A stretch of 64,000 nucleotides of DNA, from the NCBI RefSeq assembly GCF_000470315.2, contig NZ_CBRF02000021.1:18646-82645 (forward strand), read 5' to 3'. Shown here one piece after another: positions 57,323-64,000 of this stretch. The notes beneath the pieces were generated by a model. That model made no database searches, was not told the DNA's origin, and was given only the letters and a program-made list of their open reading frames with translations. Source of the stretch: Psychromonas sp. SP041 (GTDB lineage Bacteria > Pseudomonadota > Gammaproteobacteria > Enterobacterales > Psychromonadaceae). Positions within the stretch are counted from its first letter, which is position 1; each line of letters starts with the position of its first letter. Position numbers and translations under genes: made by a program.

Positions 57323-57414
57323 AGTTGTTCTTTAACGTCATTGACTCAAACAGTCATTAACTCACCAGTTACAAAGCATAAGTAAGCTATGTTGAGTCGT
57401 TAAAAAGAACAACT
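57323..57414. repeat. Long imperfect inverted repeat
   Basis: AGTTGTTCTTTAACG with GACTCAA inside pairs with TTGAGTC and GTTAAAAAGAACAACT, giving a ~22-bp interrupted stem around a ~40-base loop. It is 50 bases past the cupin stop codon and may end that transcript. Confidence 0.6.
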
Positions 57415-57462
57415 ATTTATGCGGATTAATATGAGTATTTAATCGATCCGCATACGGTAGTG

Positions 57463-58155
57463 TTAGGCATTTTGTACGCGTGAAATTTGATTCTCAACAT
57501 CCGTAATATGACCTGATTTTACCCAAACTTTAGCGCCATTCTTACCTGATTTAATAGTTAAGCTCGTCTTTTCTGGTGTACGTAACCAACTGTGTTTAAG
57601 TAATATATCATCGCTCTCTTGAATTGAGCCTTCAAGTATAAATAACTCAGCGCCACCTAAGGCGTCTAACGTGTATTCTGATGTCACGTCGAAATGTAAT
57701 AAACTCACTTCTTCAATCTCATCTTTATACAAAGGCGTTATCGACACACCTTTATGGTTAGGTAACGGTACTTGTCCCATCTTATTCATTTGTAACCGCA
57801 CGTGAATTCTATCTTCAGGTTGAAACTGCCAAAGTTTTACTAACATAACGCAACCTTGTTCTGAACCTGGTTGATGTTTTGATTGTGGTGGGTTTCTTAT
57901 ATAAGAGCCCGCTGGAAAGCTGCCATGCTCATCTTGAAATACACCCTCTAGTACAATAAATTCTTCACCGCCTGTATGCACATGCTCAGTAAATTCACTG
58001 CCAGGATCGTAACTTACAATCGTCGTAGCCCTTGCGACTTCTGCACCGACTCTATCCAGAGGTTTTCGGTTAACGCCTACCATTGGAGAGGCTATCCACT
58101 CTTGTGATTGACTGTGCACAACTGCACGTTGACTAAAATCCGCCGCTATTTTCAT
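57463..58155 (-). CDS. Double-cupin protein (ChrR-like)
   Basis: A 230-residue protein of two cupin folds. The first (~20-115) has the metal-binding pattern HVHTGGEEFIVLEGVFQDEHG then PAGSYIRNPPQSKHQPGSEQGC, as in the C-terminal domain of the anti-sigma factor ChrR. The second (~130-225) lacks the His cluster and may be structural. No anti-sigma N-terminus or sigma gene is present, so it is probably an enzyme or small-molecule binder. Its promoter overlaps the CTATC-N4-GATAG operator and it is divergent from the tetR gene. Confidence 0.85.
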   Translation of the reverse strand: MKIAADFSQRAVVHSQSQEWIASPMVGVNRKPLDRVGAEVARATTIVSYDPGSEFTEHVHTGGEEFIVLEGVFQDEHGSFPAGSYIRNPPQSKHQPGSEQGCVMLVKLWQFQPEDRIHVRLQMNKMGQVPLPNHKGVSITPLYKDEIEEVSLLHFDVTSEYTLDALGGAELFILEGSIQESDDILLKHSWLRTPEKTSLTIKSGKNGAKVWVKSGHITDVENQISRVQNA

Positions 58156-58209
58156 CTTGTTCCCCTAAAGTCTTACTCAATATGTTTTAAAATAAAGTAT
58201 TCAATGTAT

Positions 58210-58251
58210 CTATCAGTAGATAGTTATATTCTCTAGCGTATAATAAGTCAA
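58210..58251 (-). promoter_or_regulatory. Cupin promoter with TetR-type operator, site 2
   Basis: On the - strand, TTGACT (58246-58251), a 17-base spacer and TATAAC (58223-58228) make a good sigma-70 promoter. The operator CTATC-N4-GATAG (58210-58223) starts in the last base of the -10 and covers the expected start site, the classic place for repression. It is 55 bases from the cupin ATG and 137 before tetR. Confidence 0.7.
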
Positions 58252-58360
58252 CTTTGTGCGTTAATTAATATTGCTTCAGGTATTCATCGATGCGTAATAA
58301 TACTTGTAAATAACTATGCACTGCTTGATAATTTCAGGCTCATTGATAGGAAATATAACC

Positions 58361-58879
58361 ATGACCAAAAAAGAAGCATTACTAAAAGCTGCTGAAGATA
58401 AAGTTCGTCTTGGTGGCTATAATAATTTTAGCTTTCGAGAAATTGCTAATGAAGTTGGAATTAAAAGTGCGAGTGTCCATTATCATTTTCCTACTAAAGC
58501 AGATTTAGGCGCTGAACTGGCTCATCAATACACTAATGCATTTTTAAGTGCGTTAGGTGATGTGGACGACATAAAGGCTAATAATCAAAATCCTATTGAC
58601 GTTTACACTCAATTATTTAGAAACGCTTTATTAACCGATAATAAAATGTGTTTATGTGGTTTGCTAGGCGCACAAAATGAAAGTTTACCGGACAAAGTGC
58701 GCCTAGAAGTAAAACGATTCTTCGATTTGAACTTAGCATGGTTAGAGCAAGCACATGTTGCCAATGGTGAAAGTGAACCGTCACATGCCGCTATCTTAAC
58801 CGTTAGTTTGTTAGAAGGCGCAATGATGATCAGCAAAGCGCTGAATGACCATAGCTACTTTAAACTGGCGACCAAATAA
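58361..58879 (+). CDS. TetR-family transcriptional regulator
   Basis: A 172-residue regulator. The N-terminal helix-turn-helix (KKEALLKAAEDKVRLGGYNNF, then SFREIANEVGIKSASVHYHFPTKADLG, ~1-55) is standard. The C-terminal ligand domain resembles the small YxaF/NemR-like group and holds Cys residues in MCLCGLLGAQNES (~105), a possible electrophile sensor. ATG 58361 follows AGGAAA; an in-frame ATG at 58316 is less likely. The palindromes beside this gene, the VOC gene and the oxygenase gene are its probable operators. Confidence 0.9.
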   Translation: MTKKEALLKAAEDKVRLGGYNNFSFREIANEVGIKSASVHYHFPTKADLGAELAHQYTNAFLSALGDVDDIKANNQNPIDVYTQLFRNALLTDNKMCLCGLLGAQNESLPDKVRLEVKRFFDLNLAWLEQAHVANGESEPSHAAILTVSLLEGAMMISKALNDHSYFKLATK

Positions 58880-59150
58880 CCTATAAACCTCCTTTTATTT
58901 GTACTTAATGATTTGCCGATTTAATACGTTAAGTGCAACTTCCTCTAATTAAATTTATCGATTTATTTACTTAGCCTTTTAAGTATAGATCCTAAAAAAT
59001 TAAGACTCCTCTTTTTTATATCATCATAAATTCTTATTTTTTTACTTAACTTTCATTTGCTTATCTTTTTATTCTTTATGTTAAAGAACAAACCGAAAAG
59101 ACTTTCTATAAAAATTAAGTTGACAGAGAACGACTAATATCGCAACCTGC
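58880..59150. other. Spacer between tetR and oxygenase genes
   Basis: No gene. It includes a TTGACA word at 59120-59125 that may be the oxygenase -35, without a well-spaced -10. Confidence 0.4.
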
Positions 59151-59164
59151 CTATCTAATGATAG
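59151..59164. promoter_or_regulatory. TetR-type operator candidate CTATC-N4-GATAG, site 3
   Basis: CTATC-TAAT-GATAG (flanked by a further matching C/G pair), 34 bases before the oxygenase start. Confidence 0.6.
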
Positions 59165-59197
59165 GTTGTGTTTTTTACGTTATTCTGGAGAAAGGGT

Positions 59198-60025
59198 ATG
59201 AGCGATTACATGACTGAGAAAACAAAGCTTCATTTTATTAAAGCTGAATCTACGGCGGTGCCCGTTATTAATTACTCTGGTTTCGATGAGCAGCAAGAAT
59301 ACAGTGATGATTATATTTTTCAGGAAACAGAAGTCATTGATGCTCGCTTAGCCAACCCTGAACAAACCTTTAGTTTAGACAAAGAAGGTTTTGAACTCGC
59401 CAGCTTTACACCAAACGAAGTTGACTTCTTAACGCCAGAAACCGTTAAATCAGATTATTACCCACAGGTTGAATCGCTTATTAAAAAGCAAACGGGGGCA
59501 ACCGATGTATTCGCCTTTGACCATACCGTACGCCGCGGCATTAAAAACTCTAATCGTCATCCTGCTTACCATGTCCATAACGACTACACCCATGAAACAG
59601 GGCCAATCAGGGCACAATCAGTATTAGACGAAGCCATATTAAAACGCTTTGCTGGAAAAAGAATGATCCAGATAAACGTATGGCGTTCTATTGATGGTGT
59701 TGTAGAGAAAGACCCCTTAGCATTTTTAGACTTTTCAACGCTAAATACAAAAGATCTAGTGAAAGCAAAAATATCATTTAACGATATGCACTCAACAGAA
59801 AAGCACCAAGGCGAGATTTTTGCCCTTAAAAAGAATAACAATCAAAAGTGGTATTACTATCCAAGAATGGATGGAACAGAAGCCGTTTTAATCAAAGGGT
59901 TTGATAGTGACCCTTCTTATTCACGCTTTGCCATGCACACAGCTTTTCCGTTATTAGGACAGGGCGATAGTGGCAAACCAAGACAAAGTATTGAAACAAG
60001 AACCTATACTTTTTTTGATCTTTAA
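59198..60025 (+). CDS. CmcJ/NvfI-family (2-oxoglutarate/Fe(II)-type) oxidoreductase
   Basis: A 275-residue soluble protein of the CmcJ/AsaB/NvfI family, best known from fungal and actinobacterial secondary metabolism. Recognisable blocks are VFAFDHTVRRG, the HVHNDYTHETGP motif with the likely iron ligands His and Asp (~135), NVWRSIDGVVEKDPLAFLDF, and FAMHTAFPL-(…)-QSIETRTYTFFDL with the third His and the co-substrate Arg. ATG 59198 follows GGAGAAAGGG. The substrate is unknown. It is probably repressed by the TetR protein upstream. Confidence 0.87.
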   Translation: MSDYMTEKTKLHFIKAESTAVPVINYSGFDEQQEYSDDYIFQETEVIDARLANPEQTFSLDKEGFELASFTPNEVDFLTPETVKSDYYPQVESLIKKQTGATDVFAFDHTVRRGIKNSNRHPAYHVHNDYTHETGPIRAQSVLDEAILKRFAGKRMIQINVWRSIDGVVEKDPLAFLDFSTLNTKDLVKAKISFNDMHSTEKHQGEIFALKKNNNQKWYYYPRMDGTEAVLIKGFDSDPSYSRFAMHTAFPLLGQGDSGKPRQSIETRTYTFFDL

Positions 60026-60033
60026 GGTTGATT

Positions 60034-60134
60034 GAGAAAGCTCAACGGTGGAGGAGTGGCAGCCACATTGAGCATCGTTTTGCTTGGGGATTTGTGGGAA
60101 AGTGTTTTTAAAAGGCAAAAAACAAGACTTGACC
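60034..60134 (+). repeat. Partial family C repeat
   Basis: About 100 bp matching the end of the 358-bp unit (GAAAGCTCAACGGTGGAGGAG, AGCCACATTGAGCATCGTTTT, TTTAAAAGGCAAAAAACAAGAC) starting 9 bases after the oxygenase stop codon. It ends ACTTGACCCC like the last unit of the main array. Confidence 0.8.
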
Positions 60135-60234
60135 CCATTATCTCGGTTCGAAGGGTTAATAATAGAAGGTAAGTGGATAAAGATAAAATGAAGAAAGCTA
60201 AACAGTTAACTCTCTTTTTAACACGTTGATCAAA

Positions 60235-60256
60235 CCTGCTTTATGCAGGCTTTTTA
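60235..60256 (+). terminator. Weak terminator hairpin
   Basis: CCTGC-TTTAT-GCAGG followed by CTTTTT, between the oxygenase gene and the convergent phosphatase gene. The stem is short. Confidence 0.5.
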
Positions 60257-60294
60257 GTTACTCAACTAACACCATATTAGTCGATAATACATCG

Positions 60295-61053
60295 CTATTT
60301 AGCTGGTTTTTCATCCCATGCTTTTAATTCAGCGTTAGACCATGTTCCATAAGATGCATTTGGGAATACAATCCAATCTTTACCAAAGTGTTCAGCCTTT
60401 AATTTCACAAGATCTCGTTGATAGTCTGTAGACTCTTTGTTTTTAAATTCAGCAGCAAAATCAGCTAAGCTATCACCCATTAACATTACAATATCAAAAT
60501 TCTGTTGGCGAACTGATTCACGACGCGTTTCTTTCATTTTTGTATAAAGTAATACGTTATCTTTACTTACTTGTGGCAGCCCTAACTCATTCAATGTTTT
60601 GAGTGTTGCGACTTTGTTCTCTTGGAAGCGATCAGAGATATAGAATATCTTGATGCCTTTTTGGTCAATAAAATTAATAAAATCTTTTGCGCCAGGAATC
60701 AAGGTTGGGTGCCCTTTTTGCTCCCAATCACTCCAAGTATCCCACGTACTAAAATCATGGCAATTATTAACATCGCGAACTAATAATGGGCTGTTATCTA
60801 TTACAGTTTCATCTAAGTCCAATACTACGGCAGGTATTTTATCCGACTTATGGTCAGCAAGAATCTGGGTAATACGATATGTAGCAAATTGGTATGCTTG
60901 TAGTTGCAATGCCATTACTTCAGCCGATTGTTGTTGATAGCGCAATGCCATTTTGTATTCTTTTGGCTGGCAAAAAGCATCATCAGATGCAGCTAAAGAT
61001 AATGGACTAATTAACGGTAAAGCGAGTAATAAAGAAGCGGCTATTTTTTTCAT
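60295..61053 (-). CDS. 5'-nucleotidase/acid phosphatase of the e(P4) (HAD-IIIB) family
   Basis: A 252-residue periplasmic HAD phosphatase. A signal peptide (IAASLLLALPLISPLSLA) without a lipobox Cys is followed by the Asp motif VVLDLDETVID (~77), a KIFYISDR motif II (~132) and the MLMGDSLADF acidic motif (~192). Haemophilus e(P4), a relative, dephosphorylates NMN and nucleotides on the cell surface; this copy lacks the lipid anchor. It may work with CpdB in nucleotide scavenging. Confidence 0.9.
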   Translation of the reverse strand: MKKIAASLLLALPLISPLSLAASDDAFCQPKEYKMALRYQQQSAEVMALQLQAYQFATYRITQILADHKSDKIPAVVLDLDETVIDNSPLLVRDVNNCHDFSTWDTWSDWEQKGHPTLIPGAKDFINFIDQKGIKIFYISDRFQENKVATLKTLNELGLPQVSKDNVLLYTKMKETRRESVRQQNFDIVMLMGDSLADFAAEFKNKESTDYQRDLVKLKAEHFGKDWIVFPNASYGTWSNAELKAWDEKPAK

Positions 61054-61558
61054 GTAAATCCTTTCTCTGTTAAATAAGTGATGAAAGATGTCATAATTCT
61101 TGGTTAAACACCAATTTAATTAAAAATAAAATATATTTTATATATATATATCAATTACTTTCTGCATAAAACACGACTAAACAACCAATAACTTAAAATA
61201 AAAAATCTATCTTAGAAAAACATCTAATTGAAATAGAAAAGTCGAAATAAGAGTAAAATCAACGAACCAAATCTGCCGTATTATCTTTATTAAGCTTTAA
61301 ATTTTTTTTTACTAAAGTTTAGGCTAACAACGTAATTAGCTGTCACTAATAACTTATATGCTGAAGAAGAGCATTATTAAGTTATTTTTCAAATTTGCTT
61401 AATGCAGGCTTTTTTATATTTAGAATATGATAAATAAATGACAAACCTAAAAAGAGAATTAACCACGAAGCGCTGCGTTACACAGAAGACACGAAGGATT
61501 ATGATTAGAGGTGTTTTTAAACATGGTAGTTAACACCTCCTTCAATGACTCTAATTTT
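61054..61558. other. Gene-free region
   Basis: AT-rich. It includes a CCACGAAGCGCTGCGTTACA fragment (61461-61498) of the family D repeat. No gene or operator is recognised. Confidence 0.5.
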
Positions 61559-63184
61559 AAAAGGTAAAAAAATACCTAACCCCATTTTTTTTAGCCGATT
61601 TTAGTTTTGCTTCGTCTGCGCTCATCCTGACAGCTAGCTATTTATTAGCAGTATTTTCGCCCTGTCGGCGACATCCTTTCTTTTACCAGAAAAGAAAGGA
61701 TGCAAAGAAACTGGCCACCGGATCACTTTCTTATCCAACCGCTAATTGCCCTTCTTAACGCACCAGTTCATACAGCACATCCATGTGCTGAATGAACTTA
61801 CAGCAAACGTCCTGTTTGCTGTTGCTGAAAGTCATTTATCGTTTGGGAAAGCTTTACGGTGGGGGAGTTGTAGCCACATTGAGCATCGTTTTTGTTGGGG
61901 TTTGTGGATAAATTTTTTAAAAGGCAAAAAAATCTAAGCCCACTCTTTTTAGCCGTTTTGAGTTTTGGTTCGTCTGCGCTCATCGTGGCAGTTTGACTTT
62001 TATTAGCAGTGTTTTCGCCCTGTCGGCGACATCCTTTCTTCTACCAGAAAAGAAAGGATGCAAAGAAACTGGCCACCGGATCACTTTCTTATCCAAACGC
62101 TAATTATACCAATGGAATTAAATAAGTGATCAGAGATTGCGCAGGAAAAATTAACACTAATAAGGCGTGAGTTGTAGGAGATAGTTGTTCTCACTTCAAA
62201 ACTCACAACGCAGTTAGGGGTGATTTTAACCAGCAAGAATGATCACCTTATTAATTCTTTTGGTATTACCTTTCTTAACGCACCAGTTCATACAGCACAT
62301 CCATGTGCTGAATGAACTTACAGCAAACGTCCTGTTTGCTGTTGCTGAAAGTCATTTATCGTTTGGGAAAGCTTTACGGTGGGGGAGTTGTAGCCACATT
62401 GAGCATCGTTTTTGTTGGGGTTTTGTGGATAAATTTTTTAAAAGGAAAAAAATCTAAGCCCACTCTTTTTTAGCCGTTTTGAGTTTTGCTTCGTCTGCGC
62501 TCATCGTGGCCGTTTGACTTTTATTAGCAGTGTTTTCGCCCTGTCGGCGACACCCTTTCTTTTACCAGAAAAGAAAGGATGCAAAGAAACTGGCCACCGA
62601 ATCGCTTTCTTATCCAAACGCTAATTGCCTTTCTTAACGCACCAGCTCATACAGCACGTCCATGTGCTGAATGAACTTACAGCAAACGTCCTGTTTGCTG
62701 TTGCTGAAAGTCATTTATCGCTTGGGAAAGCTCAGCGGTAGGGGAGTTGTAGCTACATTGAACATCGTTTTTGTTGAGGGTTTGTGGATAAATTTTTTAA
62801 AAGGCAAAAAATATAAGCCCACTCTTTTTTAGCCGTTTTGAGTTTTGCTTCGTCTGCGCTCATCCTGGCAGCTAGCTATTTATTAGCAGTATTTTCGCCC
62901 TGTCGGCGACATCCTTTCTTTTACCAGAAAAGAAAGGATGCAAAGAAACTGGCCACCGAATCGCTTTCTTACTCCAAACGCTAATTGCCTTTCTTAACGC
63001 ACCAGTTCATACAGCACATCCATGTGCTGAATGAACTTACAGCAAACGTCCTGTTTGCTGTTGCTGAAAGTCATTTATCGCTTGGGAAAGCTCAACGGTG
63101 GGGGAGTTGTAGCCACATTGAGTATCATTTTTCTTGGTATTTTGTGGAAAGTATATTTAAAAGGCAAAAAACAAGACTTGACCC
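61559..63184 (+). repeat. Four-unit tandem array of 358-bp repeats (family C)
   Basis: The landmark TTCGTCTGCGCTCAT occurs at 61611, 61969, 62490 and 62849, giving periods of 358, 521 (358 plus a 159-bp family A insertion and its 3-bp duplication) and 359. Each unit holds four hairpins: TCGCC-N5-GGCGA, CCTTTCTTTT-N5-AAAAGAAAGG, CAGCACA-TCCA-TGTGCTG, and CAGCAAAC-GTCCT-GTTTGCTG. Short reading frames of 61-73 codons cross the hairpins and are not convincing genes. The last unit ends in AAACAAGACTTGACCC. Confidence 0.92.
62107..62265 (+). mobile_element. Family A MITE-like element, copy 3, inside family C
   Basis: A 159-bp element from TACCAATGGAATTAAATAAG to TTATTAATTCTTTTGGTA, flanked by TTA on both sides (62104-62106, 62266-62268). 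The other family C units provide the empty site (GCTAATTGCCTTTC), so the insertion point is exact. Confidence 0.93.
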
Positions 63185-63202
63185 GAATGGCACTGTATTT
63201 TT

Positions 63203-63415
63203 TTAACTAAAAAGACGATCCATTATGATAGTTTTATCATTTATTGATGGTTTATCGATATAAAAATAACTATCAGTTTCTTCATAACTAAACCCATTGA
63301 AAATAGCTTTGTGATCTATACTGACTGCAATCCCGCCGTGGTCATGGATAGTTAATAAACCTTTTAAGCCCTCTTTAACAAATTTTGTTTGTTTTACTTT
63401 TCTATAAACTTTCAT
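63203..63415 (-). CDS. Hypothetical small protein
   Basis: About 70 residues (MKVYRKVKQTKFVKEGLKG start). The sequence IHDHGGIAVSIDHKAIFNGF then YFYIDKPSINDKTIIMDRLF suggests a small alpha/beta protein. I do not recognise it. ATG 63415 has GGA seven bases upstream; an in-frame extension to 63466 adds a hydrophobic stretch that overlaps a hairpin. It runs in the same direction as the next small gene and may share its transcript. Confidence 0.55.
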   Translation of the reverse strand: MKVYRKVKQTKFVKEGLKGLLTIHDHGGIAVSIDHKAIFNGFSYEETDSYFYIDKPSINDKTIIMDRLFS

Positions 63416-63442
63416 AAGTAATTCCATTTCAATGATAAATAT

Positions 63443-63490
63443 AACAAACACCAATAGGTGTAACATAATTTATACCTATTGGCGTTTGTT
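63443..63490. terminator. Near-perfect 17-bp inverted repeat
   Basis: AACAAACACCAATAGGT and ACCTATTGGCGTTTGTT (one mismatch) around a 14-base loop. It overlaps the stop codon of the 63751-63476 gene and precedes the next small gene. No clear U-tract follows on the - strand, so it may act as an attenuator or mark a repeat boundary. Confidence 0.65.
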
Positions 63491-63751
63491 AGATAGAGGT
63501 TTGAAAGTTTCAATAGATGAATTATCAGATGCATTATCAAACCACCACCAACTAACTAATTCATAAGTTGATAAGCACTTGAAAGTGAAAACTGAAGCTC
63601 CATCATAATGGCTATAACCAATATTAATAAGTTCATATTGATGCCCAGAACAGATATATCCTTTAGTAAAGTCAGGATTATCAGCTAAAGCAATATAAGC
63701 TTTACCAATTTCAAAAGGGTGATCTCTCCATGTTGAACCATTCATTGCCAT
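63476..63751 (-). CDS. Hypothetical small protein
   Basis: A 91-residue acidic, aromatic-rich protein (WRDHPFEIGKAYIALADNPDF, ICSGHQYELINIGYSHYDG, VSWWWFDNASDNS). I recognise no family. The content suggests a compact beta-rich domain, of the sort found in small accessory or immunity-type genes. No good ribosome site precedes ATG 63751 or the in-frame ATG 63745. The neighbouring small gene and flanking inverted repeats point to an accessory region. Confidence 0.55.
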   Translation of the reverse strand: MAMNGSTWRDHPFEIGKAYIALADNPDFTKGYICSGHQYELINIGYSHYDGASVFTFKCLSTYELVSWWWFDNASDNSSIETFKPLSNKRQ

Positions 63752-64000
63752 GAGTAATTTCTAATGTCGCATTAAGCGGACTAAAATAGAGCTAAGCGAA
63801 TAGATCAATGTTTTTAGTCCTTACTGAGTTGTCTTATAGTCCGACCAAGCCATTTAATTTAATAGATTCATTCATTATTATATTAAATGGAACATGCTTC
63901 TGTTGGTTACGAATATTGAATTGCTAAACATACAATGTTTTTAACAAGACGTTCGAACCAACAGAACAACTCGCTTCAAAACGCATACTCAGGGATCGCC
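63752..64000. other. Gene-free segment with three successive inverted repeats
   Basis: GGACTAAAA/TTTTAGTCC (63778-63820), CCATTTAAT/ATTAAATGG (63850-63890) and TTCTGTTGGTT/AACCAACAGAA (63898-63966) follow one another. No gene is seen before the window ends. Confidence 0.6.

Noticed and set aside
57463..58155. Anti-sigma factor ChrR with a partner sigma factor
   Set aside because: Only cupin domains are present; there is no zinc-binding anti-sigma N-terminus and no sigma gene nearby.
61746..63206. Repeated small reading frames of ~61-73 codons (MPFLTHQFIQHIHVLNELTANV type) in the 358-bp array
   Set aside because: They run straight through perfect hairpins, lack ribosome sites, and similarity between units is explained by DNA repetition, not by coding constraint.
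63439..63493. Integron attC-like site (TCTAACAAACGCC ... GTTATA on the - strand)
   Set aside because: The left end resembles a cassette boundary, but the right end lacks GTTRRRY, the stem has no unpaired central spacer or extrahelical bases, and no second site flanks the gene.

Overview
The window looks like chromosome from an AT-rich marine gammaproteobacterium of the Psychromonas/Vibrio/Shewanella type. Pointers are the Vibrio-like 283-residue ThyA, a mutY-yggX pair with divergent trmB, alginate-type polysaccharide genes (KdgM porin, solute:sodium symporter, tandem PL7 lyase), a GlyGly-CTERM secreted protease, and many short mobile repeats. The genus is an inference; no rRNA is present.

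Layout. 1-2.4 kb: thyA, a LysE-type exporter with a divergent Lrp-type regulator, and a small DUF1059-like protein. 2.9-16.7 kb: a carbohydrate region with a FadR-type GntR regulator, a cyclic-nucleotide/CBS nucleotidyltransferase plus DEDDh exonuclease pair, KdgM-like porin, sodium symporter, two-domain PL7 lipoprotein and a lipoprotein made of three near-identical ~220-residue repeats. AATACAA-type palindromes lie before several of these genes. 17.5-30.3 kb: housekeeping genes (gor, serC, tRNA-Trp, marC, pgk, class II and class I aldolases, a SIMPL protein, a eukaryotic-class AdoMet decarboxylase, a PLD-family lipoprotein). 30.5-34 kb: tRNA-Phe/Thr/Phe followed by an array of tRNA 3'-end fragments plus terminators, then yggX, mutY and trmB. 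34.4-42.1 kb: trypsin-like protease; LysR regulator divergent from a TRAP-DUF2848-amidase operon. 42.2-50.6 kb: CpdB and a siderophore uptake cluster (FecCDE-type ABC transporter divergent from a TonB receptor and binding protein) with a Fur-like box between them. 50.8-55.6 kb: UspA, PhoX, a TIGR03643 protein, patatin and a small membrane protein. 56-60 kb: a VOC protein, a double cupin, a TetR regulator and a CmcJ/NvfI-type oxygenase. 60-64 kb: an e(P4)-type phosphatase, a four-unit 358-bp repeat array and two small unknown genes.

The most interesting observations are these. (1) The palindrome CTATC-N4-GATAG occurs three times, before the VOC gene, between the cupin and tetR genes where it overlaps a good promoter, and before the oxygenase, suggesting one small TetR regulon. 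(2) A ~159-bp MITE-like family has intact TTA target duplications, and copies are nested inside two other repeat families. (3) An array of tRNA-Phe 3' fragments with terminators resembles the E. coli tyrT/rtT arrangement. (4) A 358-bp tandem array carries four hairpins per unit. (5) A Fur-like box lies before the class I aldolase, suggesting an iron-controlled switch between aldolases.
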